Source of the DNA: Rhodothermales bacterium
Lineage (GTDB): Bacteria; Bacteroidota; Rhodothermia; Rhodothermales; VXPQ01
Assembly: GCA_028283985.1 (NCBI GenBank)
Contig: JANQSQ010000242.1
Span: 1-6,643, forward strand
Length of the DNA: 6,643 bases
Direction of reading: 5' to 3'
Position 1 is the first letter of the stretch. Each line of letters opens with the position of its first letter. The translations under genes and the position numbers were made by a program. The notes under the pieces were generated by a model. It searched no databases. It had not been told where the DNA came from and worked only from the letters and a program-made list of their open reading frames with translations. Shown in pieces: positions 1 through 6,457 of this stretch.

Positions 1-2054
1 AGTCCGATAAGAAACAGGACTACCAGCATGACGCCGCCGAAGATGAGACCTGCGCGTACGCTTTTCCAACCGCCGAGAAATATGCTTTCGAGGCAATGCA
101 GGATAACGCCGAGCACGCCGACCAGGAGGAAGATAATCCCCGGTATCATAAGGAGCAGGGCGGATCCGGATATACCTCCTGCCACGGGGCTCCCCACGCC
201 CGCAAGCAAGGCGCTTCCGATCAGAAGAACGAATCCGGTGGTCAGGGAAGCAAGCGCCCCGGTATTGCGCAGCCAGGGCCGGCGGACGTTGTAATCCCGG
301 TAAAGCATCCAACCCAGAAATGATCGATAGCCCGTTACAATGCGCGGCAGGAGTTTTTCCGCGAAATAATCGCCGATCGGCTTGAAAAATTTTGCGTGGA
401 TCCACATCACTACCGGGATGGCAATGGCGAATACGACCAGCATCCTGTAATTGGCAAGGCCCACCAGCACCGCGAGCAGGAGCAGGATCAGCAGGCTTCC
501 GAGTCGAGTGCTTCTCCGGGCTTTCTTACGCTCTTCCGATTCAAGCCGCACGAAAATACCCGTGATGACCGGGTTGATGATCAGCGCCACGAAGAGGGAG
601 GCCGACAGCGTGACGATGAGCGTAAGCGGCATGTTACGCATGAATTCGCCGATGATACCCGGCCAGAACAGCATGGGCGCGAAGGCGGCGACCGTGGTGG
701 CCGTGGAAGCGACGACCGGCCCGCCGACTTCGGCGGTGCCGCGCCGCGCCGCGTCGAACCGCGAATGCCCCATTTCCCTGTATCGGTAGATGTTTTCCAC
801 GATGACCACGGCGTTGTCCACGAGCATGCCGAGGGCAATGATCAGACTGAACAGGATAATGAAGTTCAGCGTGTAGCCGAATGCCTGGAAAATGATGAAC
901 GAAAGGAACATGGAAAGGGGTATGGCGACGCCGACCAGGGTGGCGGTGCGCACGCCGAGGAAGAACAACAGCACAGCCACCACGAAGATGAGGCCGCTGA
1001 TGATATTGTTTTCCAGATCATCGATCATATTCTGGACATCTTCGCTTTGATCGCCGGTGACGAGGATGCGCGTGCCCTGCGGGAATGCGAATTCGTCTAC
1101 CTTCGCCTGAACGGCTCTCGCCGTATGGATGATGTTTTCACCGGACCGTTTCTTGACATTCAGGCTGATCACTTGCAGAATATCCTGATCGTCCGTCCGC
1201 ACGAGATCGCCATCGTCCGTTTCGGTGCGGAAGAGTTGGAGACGGGCGTACGACGCCCGGTCCTTGAAACCGAAATCGACATCGGCGACATCGCGTACGT
1301 AGATGGGTTGTCCTCCGGGCGCCTCGACGACAATGTTTTCGATTTCGTCGGGGACGTCGAACGTGCCGTCGACGCGAACCAGATAGTTCAGACGGTCGAC
1401 ATCCACTGATCCGCCCGGCATGTTGGTGTTTTCCGCGCGAATGGCGTCCACGATATCCATGAATGCGAGGTTGTATCCCTGAAGCGCATTCAGGTCCACA
1501 TCTATTTGCACCTCTCGCTCGAGACCGCCCACTACATCCACTTCCAGAACTTCCTGAATGGTTTCAATCTCGTCTTCGAGATTTTCCGCTACTTCCTTGA
1601 GTTGCGACAGCGAGTAATTTGCCGCCAGATTGACCGTCATGATGGGAAATTCATCGAAGTCGATCTCGCTGACGATAGGCTCCTCTATTTCGCTGGGCAG
1701 CGTCGGCCGGGCTACGTCCACTTTGTCGCGCACCTTCTGATAGGCGTCGTCCAGGGAAACGTCCGGATTGAATTCCACGATGATGGTGGATACGCCCTGG
1801 GTGGATGTGGAACGGATTTCCTTGATGCCGTTGATTGCCTGCACCTCGCGTTCGACAGGCTGCGTGATCAGGGATTCCACATCGTCGGGACTTGCCCCGG
1901 GATATAGCAAGGTGACGATAATCTGCGGAATCTCGATGGATGGCGCAGCTTCCTTCGGAATCGTTATGTAGCTGTACAGGCCGCCAATGGCGATGATCGC
2001 TGTCAGGACGACAATGCTCGTACGATACTTGATCGAGATGTCGGTGATTTTCAT
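1..2054 (-). CDS. RND efflux pump inner-membrane permease (AcrB-type), N-terminal 684 codons
   Basis: Proton-driven inner-membrane pump of a tripartite efflux complex; the 3' end lies beyond position 1. The ATG at 2054 gives the usual family start MKITDISIKYR. The frame stays open for 684 codons, so this is cut by the window and not broken. Visible in order: TM1 (about 12-30), first porter half (about 38-345) containing the family-like YPGASPDDVE and PVEREV, TM2-TM3 (about 353-392), TM4 (about 398-418) with GMLVDNAVVIVENI, TM5-TM6 (about 447-502) ending NPVITGIFVR. D413 aligns with AcrB D407, and N414 replaces AcrB D408. After TM6 come five hydrophobic stretches (518-535, 537-555, 599-619, 631-655, 666-684) where AcrB has only one helix before its second porter half. 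It follows the adaptor gene by 61 nt, so it is the last visible gene of the efflux operon. Substrate unknown; the HAE (drug/solvent) type fits better than a metal pump, but this is inference. Confidence 0.95.
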   Translation of the reverse strand, partial: MKITDISIKYRTSIVVLTAIIAIGGLYSYITIPKEAAPSIEIPQIIVTLLYPGASPDDVESLITQPVEREVQAINGIKEIRSTSTQGVSTIIVEFNPDVSLDDAYQKVRDKVDVARPTLPSEIEEPIVSEIDFDEFPIMTVNLAANYSLSQLKEVAENLEDEIETIQEVLEVDVVGGLEREVQIDVDLNALQGYNLAFMDIVDAIRAENTNMPGGSVDVDRLNYLVRVDGTFDVPDEIENIVVEAPGGQPIYVRDVADVDFGFKDRASYARLQLFRTETDDGDLVRTDDQDILQVISLNVKKRSGENIIHTARAVQAKVDEFAFPQGTRILVTGDQSEDVQNMIDDLENNIISGLIFVVAVLLFFLGVRTATLVGVAIPLSMFLSFIIFQAFGYTLNFIILFSLIIALGMLVDNAVVIVENIYRYREMGHSRFDAARRGTAEVGGPVVASTATTVAAFAPMLFWPGIIGEFMRNMPLTLIVTLSASLFVALIINPVITGIFVRLESEERKKARRSTRLGSLLILLLLAVLVGLANYRMLVVFAIAIPVVMWIHAKFFKPIGDYFAEKLLPRIVTGYRSFLGWMLYRDYNVRRPWLRNTGALASLTTGFVLLIGSALLAGVGSPVAGGISGSALLLMIPGIIFLLVGVLGVILHCLESIFLGGWKSVRAGLIFGGVMLVVLFLIG

Positions 2055-2082
2055 GACTCGATAGGTAGCATTTGGAGATCGG

Positions 2083-2108
2083 ACCGGCGAGCGGGAAATG
2101 CGCCCGGT
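2083..2108 (-). repeat. Imperfect hairpin between the adaptor and pump genes
   Basis: ACCGG (2083-2087) pairs with CCGGT (2104-2108). Two further CG pairs are separated from this stem by a one-base bulge, and the loop is about 11 nt. On the transcribed strand it begins 7 nt after the adaptor stop codon. No run of T follows, so it does not look like an intrinsic terminator. It could protect or process the intercistronic mRNA, or be chance in GC-rich DNA. Confidence 0.3.
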
Positions 2109-2115
2109 AGATCGT

Positions 2116-3327
2116 TCACCGGTCCATCGGTACTTCCGGCTGCTCTATAGACATGTCCCGGGATGTGGAATGCCGGGCTGCTATCTCGACCCTGTCTCCG
2201 TCGGTGACTCTCGATTGTCCGAGCACGATTACCTCATCGCCCGGCCGGAGGTTCGTTGCCACGACGTACGCTCCAAAGTCAGGTCCCGGCACGAAATCGT
2301 ACTGTACAGCGGTCGGTATTCCATCCCGGGTTTCGATCAGGTAAACGATATGGCCGGTCTCGGTGCGGATGACCGCGGCGCGCGGCACAACCAGCGCATT
2401 CTCGATCGTCTCCCGCGTGACCTCGACGCGCGCTACCATTTCCGGCTTGATGGTCCCGTCCGGATTGTTGATAACGATCTCGATCGGGAAGGTGCGGCTT
2501 TGCGGATCGACGGCGCGTCCGGCGAACGAAACCAGCCCTTCAATGCGGGCGCCCCGATACGCTTCGAAGCTGATTTGAACAGGGGCGCCGGGCAGAATGT
2601 CTGCGGCATACCGCTCGGGCGCGCCCGAAACGACTTTGACGCGGCGGGTGTTGATGAGGCGGGCCACCGTCATACCGGGCGTGACCTGTTCGCCAGGTTC
2701 GACAAAGTGTTCTTCGACGGTACCGCCGAACGGCGCCACGACCCGGGTTTGCGCCAGCGTAGTGCGGGCTTGTTCCAGAGCGGCTTCGGCCTGTGCAAGG
2801 TTTGCCCTGGATTGATTGTACTGTGCCTGTACGCTTTCCCACTCGATGACGCTGATGACCGAATCCGCGAAGAGCGGCTCATTGCGGGTCAGGTTTTCCC
2901 GGGCGAGCCCGAATTGCGCCTCGGCGGCCTCGACGATAGCGCTGGCTTGCGAAACAGCCGATTCCGGCACCGAAGGATTGATTTGGGCGACAGTCCCCTC
3001 GTTGCGGACGTAGGTTCCAAGGGGTTCGACCGTGATTACCGTGCCGCTTGTTTGCGCCGATAAACGCGCGTCATCGAATGCTTCGACCGATCCGGTGAGT
3101 TGAATGATATCCCGAAATACGGTGGGTTCGAGCGCAAGGGTTTCCACGCGGATTGCACGCCCTGTTTCTTCAACCACGGCGGGTGCGCTGCGCGCGCCAT
3201 TCGGGGGTTCCGTTCCGCAGCCTGTAAGAAGCATCGCGGCGCAGATAGCACACAGCCCTGCAGCAACGATATTCCGCACAAGACCGCTGTGCCTGGGTAT
3301 CCGGAATCTATATTCGGACGGAGTCAT
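2116..3327 (-). CDS. Periplasmic adaptor (membrane-fusion) lipoprotein of the RND efflux system
   Basis: Links the inner-membrane pump to the outer-membrane channel. With the ATG at 3327 it has 403 residues, a normal length for AcrA/MexA-type adaptors. A hydrophobic signal (about 20-35) ends in the lipobox L-T-G-C with Cys37 as the lipid-bearing residue. Next come the first lipoyl half (about 77-117, SAQTSGTV), an Ala/Gln/Glu-rich alpha-hairpin (about 120-192), the second lipoyl half (about 195-225, VVAPFGGTV...EPGEQV), a beta-barrel (about 228-310) and a membrane-proximal domain (about 313-385). R148, L152 and S159 fit the known RLS motif at the hairpin tip that contacts TolC-type channels. 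An in-frame TTG at 3336 would add three residues; ATG is preferred as the better start codon, and the signal peptide works with either. It begins 21 nt after the channel gene stop, so the two are surely co-transcribed. Confidence 0.93.
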   Translation of the reverse strand: MTPSEYRFRIPRHSGLVRNIVAAGLCAICAAMLLTGCGTEPPNGARSAPAVVEETGRAIRVETLALEPTVFRDIIQLTGSVEAFDDARLSAQTSGTVITVEPLGTYVRNEGTVAQINPSVPESAVSQASAIVEAAEAQFGLARENLTRNEPLFADSVISVIEWESVQAQYNQSRANLAQAEAALEQARTTLAQTRVVAPFGGTVEEHFVEPGEQVTPGMTVARLINTRRVKVVSGAPERYAADILPGAPVQISFEAYRGARIEGLVSFAGRAVDPQSRTFPIEIVINNPDGTIKPEMVARVEVTRETIENALVVPRAAVIRTETGHIVYLIETRDGIPTAVQYDFVPGPDFGAYVVATNLRPGDEVIVLGQSRVTDGDRVEIAARHSTSRDMSIEQPEVPMDR

Positions 3328-3348
3328 GAGATCCAATAAAGGAAGAGA

Positions 3349-4956
3349 TTATTTGCTCGTAAGGCGAGGCTCTGCGGTATTCCACTGCGTCATGCCCATG
3401 GACGTTTCCAGCGCACTCTGGGCTACGAGATAGTCGTACAGGGCGCGGAGTCGGTTGAGACGACTCTGGTCCAACTGCTCGGAAGCGTTGCGTTCCTCGA
3501 CCGGCGAAGCGATGCCTTCCGCGAGCCGCGCCCGCGCGTATTCGTAATTCAATTCCGCTCGCCGGACGTTCTGTTCCTGCGCCAGAATCCGTTGTTGCGC
3601 GGCTTCGAGATCCCGCAATGCGCCCTGCACCTCCATGCGTATCCGTTGCCGGGTCTGGTCATATTGCAGTTCGGCCTGATGCAGTGCGACGCTTCGTTGT
3701 TGCACCCGGGCCGCCGTACGGAATCCGTTAAAAATGTTCCAGGTGAGCCGCACGCCGGCGCTTATGGCGGGATTCCAGTAGCTCTGCGAGAAAAAGTCGA
3801 TGGACTCCCGGCGGTATATGAAGTCGTCTCTGTCCTCCGTAACGATGCGAGTGCGATCGTCCGGCACCCGGCCTATGTAACTGATACTGGCGACGGCGCT
3901 GAGTTGCGGCATATACTGTGTCATGGCCAAACGGCGGTCCACTCGCTGCAACTCGATCGCAAGGCGCGCCTGTTCGAGGTCCGGTCGATGCGCCAGCGCC
4001 ATGTCGACGGCGTTTTCCGCCGACACGGTCAGGAAGCGCCCCCGCTCTTCGGTTTCCATATTGCCTCGCAGTCGTATCGGCTGGTCGACCGGAATGCCGA
4101 TCTGCATCTTGAGGTTGTCGAGTGCTTGCGCTGCGAGGCCGGCGGCTTCGACTTGTTGCGTTTCAAGATTGGCAAGCTCCACTTCTGCGGTCAGGCGCTG
4201 GAATTTCGGCGCCAGTCCCTGGCTTACTCGCCGCATCGTTTCGTCGAGCGTGCGCTGCGTGCGCTCAACGCTCATACGAACGACTTCCACCTGTTTCAGG
4301 GATAACAGCGCCTGATAGAATGCCTCACGCACCTCGTGGAGAACGATTTGCCGCTGCCGGTTCAGGACTTCATCGGTCAGATCTTTGTAATACCTTGCTC
4401 CCCGGATGCCGACAAAGGTCTCGGCAGAGAAGATCGTTTGGCTGAGGGAGATGCTATTCATAAATTCGTTGGGTACCGCAAAAGGGTTGGCGTCTCCTCC
4501 AAAACCGGCCCCGATAGCGTCCAGCCCGCTTTCCTGTCTGTCTATGAATTCGTCGAAATCAATGGGCGCGGTTTCTGCATCGGTATCTGTGCGCGCCCGT
4601 TCGTTGAACGATAACCAGTCAATAAAACCGAACGAACTGAACAATCCTCCCGCTTCCGAACCTGCAAAGGGATTTGCGCTTTTCAGGTTACGCGTATAAC
4701 TGGACGTTACGTCGATAAGAGGCCATGCTTCGCCCCAGGCTTCGCGAACCTGTGCCGAAGCCTGCTCGACATTGAGGCGCTCGAGCCGCATCGCATAGTT
4801 ATGAACGAGAGCGATCTGGAGCGCTTCGTCCAACGTCAATGTGAGCGGTTCTTGCGTACCCTCCGGGGTGTTCTGTGCGAGGGTTGTCGAAGCGAGCGCC
4901 AGGCTGCCGGCGAGCAGCACATTTGCGATCGGAATAGAGAGACGAAGATTGGGCAT
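3349..4956 (-). CDS. TolC-like outer-membrane efflux channel (OEP family)
   Basis: Outer-membrane and periplasmic exit duct for the adaptor and pump encoded downstream. The protein has 535 residues, somewhat longer than E. coli TolC (493 with signal). Residues 1-27 are a signal peptide with a likely cleavage LA|Q at 27/28. Two OEP repeats are visible: LTLDEALQIAL (40-50) opens the first and SAENAVDMALAHRPDLEQA (312-330) the second. Each has long Gln/Glu/Arg/Ala-rich coiled helices and a pair of probable beta strands (about 81-90 with 166-176; 352-360 with 396-408, ending TWNIFNGF). The segment between the first strand pair (91-165) is about 75 residues and strongly acidic, which suggests an enlarged extracellular loop. 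The ATG at 4956 places the signal peptide at the very N-terminus. It has no strong ribosome-binding site. First gene of the efflux operon. Siderophore or type I secretion use is possible, but the adjacent RND genes point to efflux. Confidence 0.93.
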   Translation of the reverse strand: MPNLRLSIPIANVLLAGSLALASTTLAQNTPEGTQEPLTLTLDEALQIALVHNYAMRLERLNVEQASAQVREAWGEAWPLIDVTSSYTRNLKSANPFAGSEAGGLFSSFGFIDWLSFNERARTDTDAETAPIDFDEFIDRQESGLDAIGAGFGGDANPFAVPNEFMNSISLSQTIFSAETFVGIRGARYYKDLTDEVLNRQRQIVLHEVREAFYQALLSLKQVEVVRMSVERTQRTLDETMRRVSQGLAPKFQRLTAEVELANLETQQVEAAGLAAQALDNLKMQIGIPVDQPIRLRGNMETEERGRFLTVSAENAVDMALAHRPDLEQARLAIELQRVDRRLAMTQYMPQLSAVASISYIGRVPDDRTRIVTEDRDDFIYRRESIDFFSQSYWNPAISAGVRLTWNIFNGFRTAARVQQRSVALHQAELQYDQTRQRIRMEVQGALRDLEAAQQRILAQEQNVRRAELNYEYARARLAEGIASPVEERNASEQLDQSRLNRLRALYDYLVAQSALETSMGMTQWNTAEPRLTSK

Positions 4957-4996
4957 GGCGTAACGGGGCGCTCATAGATCGGCGTGTGTCGACTTT

Positions 4997-5028
4997 GGCG
5001 TCTTCCGGACGCGATCAGGAATGACGCC
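4997..5028 (-). repeat. Imperfect hairpin in the efflux operon leader
   Basis: GGCGTC-TTCC (4997-5006) pairs with GGAA-T-GACGCC (5018-5028). This gives ten base pairs interrupted by one bulged base, around an 11-nt loop. It ends 41 nt before the channel gene ATG at 4956. There is no T tract, so it is not a simple terminator. It could act as an mRNA leader structure or as a protein-binding inverted repeat. Confidence 0.5.
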
Positions 5029-5040
5029 GGAATTCATTCT

Positions 5041-5055
5041 CCGCCATAATGACGG
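5041..5055. promoter_or_regulatory. Near-perfect 15-bp palindrome, candidate operator
   Basis: CCGCCAT-A-ATGACGG: the two 7-base arms match as an inverted repeat at six of seven positions around a single central base. It sits 85-99 bp upstream of the channel gene. Operators of TetR-type efflux repressors are often short palindromes of about this size. No regulator gene is present in the window, so its binding partner is unknown and function is inference. Confidence 0.35.
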
Positions 5056-5203
5056 CTTCGCGGCGACAAAAACGGTTCACCCCAAAGATGTACGTGCAGG
5101 TTATGGTGCGGGATTCGGGAAAAGATGAAGAAAAGGCCAAGAGTGTTAACAGGCCCTGGTAAAAAGGCGGGCTTTTCAGTCCCCTGATCAGAGTATCCTT
5201 TAC

Positions 5204-6280
5204 TCAAAAGTAGTCCTCAAGCCGGTGCGCATGCAGGTAATCCACAATGTTCTTAACCTGTTGGGCGCTTTCCCGGTTGCAGATCAGCAGGGCGTCTTCC
5301 GTATCGACTACAATCGTGTCGTGCATGCCTATCAGCACGACGAGTCGCTGGTTGGCGTCGATCAGGCATCTGCTCGAATCGTTCAGAATCACGTTCCCCT
5401 TGAGCGTATTGCCCTGTTTGTCTTTCTTGCGAAGCGTATACACCGCTTCCCAGTCGCCGACGTCGCTCCAACCGAATGATGCGGGCACCACAAACACCTT
5501 GTCTGCGCGCTCCATGACCCCGTAATCGATCGAGATAGTGGGGCTTTTGGCATAAGCTTCCGGGATCGCTTTGGTTTCCTGTGCGGTGCCGAGTGCATTC
5601 CGTACGGGTTCGAAGGCCCGAAAGACCTTTGGCAGATGGCGTTGTATAGCGTTCAGGATGGAATCGGCGCGCCACACAAAAATTCCGCTGTTCCAGAGAA
5701 AATCCCCCGAATCCAGAAAGCGTTCGGCGGTTTCGATATCGGGTTTCTCGGCAAAGGTCCGGACAGGCAGGGTTTCCGGCTTTTTTCGGTCACGATCGAC
5801 GTGTCCTTCGTATTGCACGTATCCGTATCCTGTCTCCGGATGGGTGGGTTCGATACCGATCGTAACAAGAGTATCTTTTTCTTTTGCCTTGTCGATAGCG
5901 GTGCGGAGCGCCTTGTGAAACCGTTTGGTGTTGCGGATGACATGGTCGGCCGGCAAGGCGATCATGATGGCGTCGGGATCCCGCGCAAGCAATTGTATGG
6001 CGGCAAGGGCAATGCATGGCCCCGTGTTGCGTCCGACAGGCTCGGCAAGGATGTTTTCCGCGGGAACGGTGGGAAGTTGTTCCTGTGTCTGATCGACGTA
6101 CCGGCGGTGCGTGACGACAAAAACGTTCTCGTCCGGGATGATGCCTCGCAAGCGGGACATGGTGCTGCGGATCAGCGTATCTCCGCCGTGAATCGCCAGA
6201 AATTGCTTGGGATTGTTCTCGCGGCTTTGCGGCCAGAATCGACTACCGATTCCGCCCGCCATGATTACGGCGTATGCCAT
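5204..6280 (-). CDS. manC: Mannose-1-phosphate guanylyltransferase, monofunctional
   Basis: Cytoplasmic enzyme that makes GDP-mannose and pyrophosphate from mannose-1-phosphate and GTP. The protein has 358 residues, all nucleotidyltransferase. It lacks the C-terminal cupin-like mannose-6-phosphate isomerase domain that brings AlgA/ManC-type bifunctional proteins to about 470 residues. Visible landmarks: the N-terminal nucleotide-binding signature GGIGSRFWPQSR (9-20) followed by PKQF (24-27), EPVGRNTGP (80-88), LPADH (109-113, metal/nucleotide loop), GYGY (151-154), FAEKP (176-180, sugar-phosphate binding), WNSGIFVW (196-203), SIDYGVME (250-257) and GWSDVGDW (270-277). The ATG at 6280 starts the Rossmann-like fold directly and matches the family start. 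AGGA lies only one base from the ATG, too close to serve as a normal ribosome site. It is divergent from a GDP-fucose synthase gene, which consumes a GDP-mannose derivative, so the two likely serve one surface-polysaccharide pathway. Confidence 0.95.
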   Translation of the reverse strand: MAYAVIMAGGIGSRFWPQSRENNPKQFLAIHGGDTLIRSTMSRLRGIIPDENVFVVTHRRYVDQTQEQLPTVPAENILAEPVGRNTGPCIALAAIQLLARDPDAIMIALPADHVIRNTKRFHKALRTAIDKAKEKDTLVTIGIEPTHPETGYGYVQYEGHVDRDRKKPETLPVRTFAEKPDIETAERFLDSGDFLWNSGIFVWRADSILNAIQRHLPKVFRAFEPVRNALGTAQETKAIPEAYAKSPTISIDYGVMERADKVFVVPASFGWSDVGDWEAVYTLRKKDKQGNTLKGNVILNDSSRCLIDANQRLVVLIGMHDTIVVDTEDALLICNRESAQQVKNIVDYLHAHRLEDYF

Positions 6281-6342
6281 ATCCTGGTAAAAGTGAGCTA
6301 TGGAAGGAAGGGAAAAGGAACCGCGTTAGCAGGTATCCTTAA

Positions 6343-6385
6343 ATTATGCGGGGTTTTGGGAGCAAGTCGGGCTTCTGCGCATAAT
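6343..6385. repeat. Perfect 8-bp inverted repeat spanning the divergent promoters
   Basis: ATTATGCG (6343-6350) and CGCATAAT (6378-6385) are exact inverted copies with a 27-nt spacer. Each copy contains CATAAT, a -10-like hexamer, pointing toward the nearer gene. A shared operator, or two mirrored -10 elements, would both fit. Confidence 0.45.
6356..6385 (+). promoter_or_regulatory. Candidate sigma70-like promoter for the GDP-fucose synthase gene
   Basis: TTGGGA (6356-6361) and CATAAT (6380-6385) are separated by 18 nt, close to housekeeping spacing and consensus. Transcription would begin near 6392 and give a leader of about 66 nt. If the organism is a Bacteroidota member its main sigma factor prefers a different -7 element, which lowers confidence. 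Confidence 0.35.
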
Positions 6386-6457
6386 ACCCGCAGCGTACGA
6401 TGTTCCGAAATCAGGGATGCCCCACTTGATAATGCACAGCAATCAATCGTTTGGATC

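Larger units (their letters stand above)
4957..5203 (-). promoter_or_regulatory. Intergenic leader and promoter region of the efflux operon
   Basis: This 247-nt gap lies between the end of the guanylyltransferase gene and the start of the channel gene, and must hold the efflux promoter unless the operon is read through from upstream. I find no convincing -35/-10 pair. The minus-strand CATCTTTG at 5090-5083 is one base from the Bacteroidota -7 consensus TAnnTTTG, but it lacks a TTG at the right distance upstream. The gap does contain two symmetrical elements (listed separately) and the direct repeat AATGACG at 5020-5026 and 5048-5054, one copy in each element. No open frame here looks coding. 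Confidence 0.5.
6281..6457. promoter_or_regulatory. Divergent promoter region between manC and the GDP-fucose synthase gene
   Basis: These 177 nt separate two genes read outward, so promoters for both must lie here unless transcription enters from elsewhere. No small gene is apparent. On the minus strand, CATAAT occurs at 6348-6343 with the overlapping Bacteroidota-like TAATTTAA just after it, and a TTG lies 16 nt upstream of that element. Both matches are weak. A purine-rich tract (6302-6320) lies in the manC leader. Confidence 0.5.

Noticed and set aside
28..323. Two overlapping plus-strand open frames of 75-88 codons
   Set aside because: They are antisense to the membrane insertion of the pump, whose minus-strand frame is continuous and reads as good hydrophobic helices.
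396..1409. Plus-strand open frame of 337 codons
   Set aside because: It lies fully inside the RND pump gene on the other strand, and its product is rich in His, Asp, Glu and Arg with no recognisable fold; it is a shadow of the high-GC pump reading frame.
2098..3063. Plus-strand open frame of 321 codons
   Set aside because: Antisense to the adaptor gene, which has a lipobox and all adaptor domains; the plus-strand product shows no family motif.
3325..3336. TTG at 3336 as the adaptor start
   Set aside because: An ATG three codons downstream gives the same signal peptide and lipobox, and TTG has no ribosome site to favour it.
3592..4305. Plus-strand open frame of 237 codons
   Set aside because: Antisense to the TolC-like gene; no motif or sensible start context.
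5162..5176. Possible terminator for manC on the minus strand (AAAAG, loop CCCGC, CTTTT)
   Set aside because: The stem has one G-C pair and four A-T pairs, too weak for a confident intrinsic terminator, though it is in the right place and orientation.
5191..5205. Small palindrome GAGTA-TCCTT-TACTC overlapping the manC stop codon
   Set aside because: Five-bp stem with no T tract; easily chance.
5193..6340. GTATCCTT present on both sides of manC (5193-5200 and 6333-6340)
   Set aside because: An 8-base match, with no inverted ends, transposase or other sign of insertion, so it is not taken as a target-site duplication.
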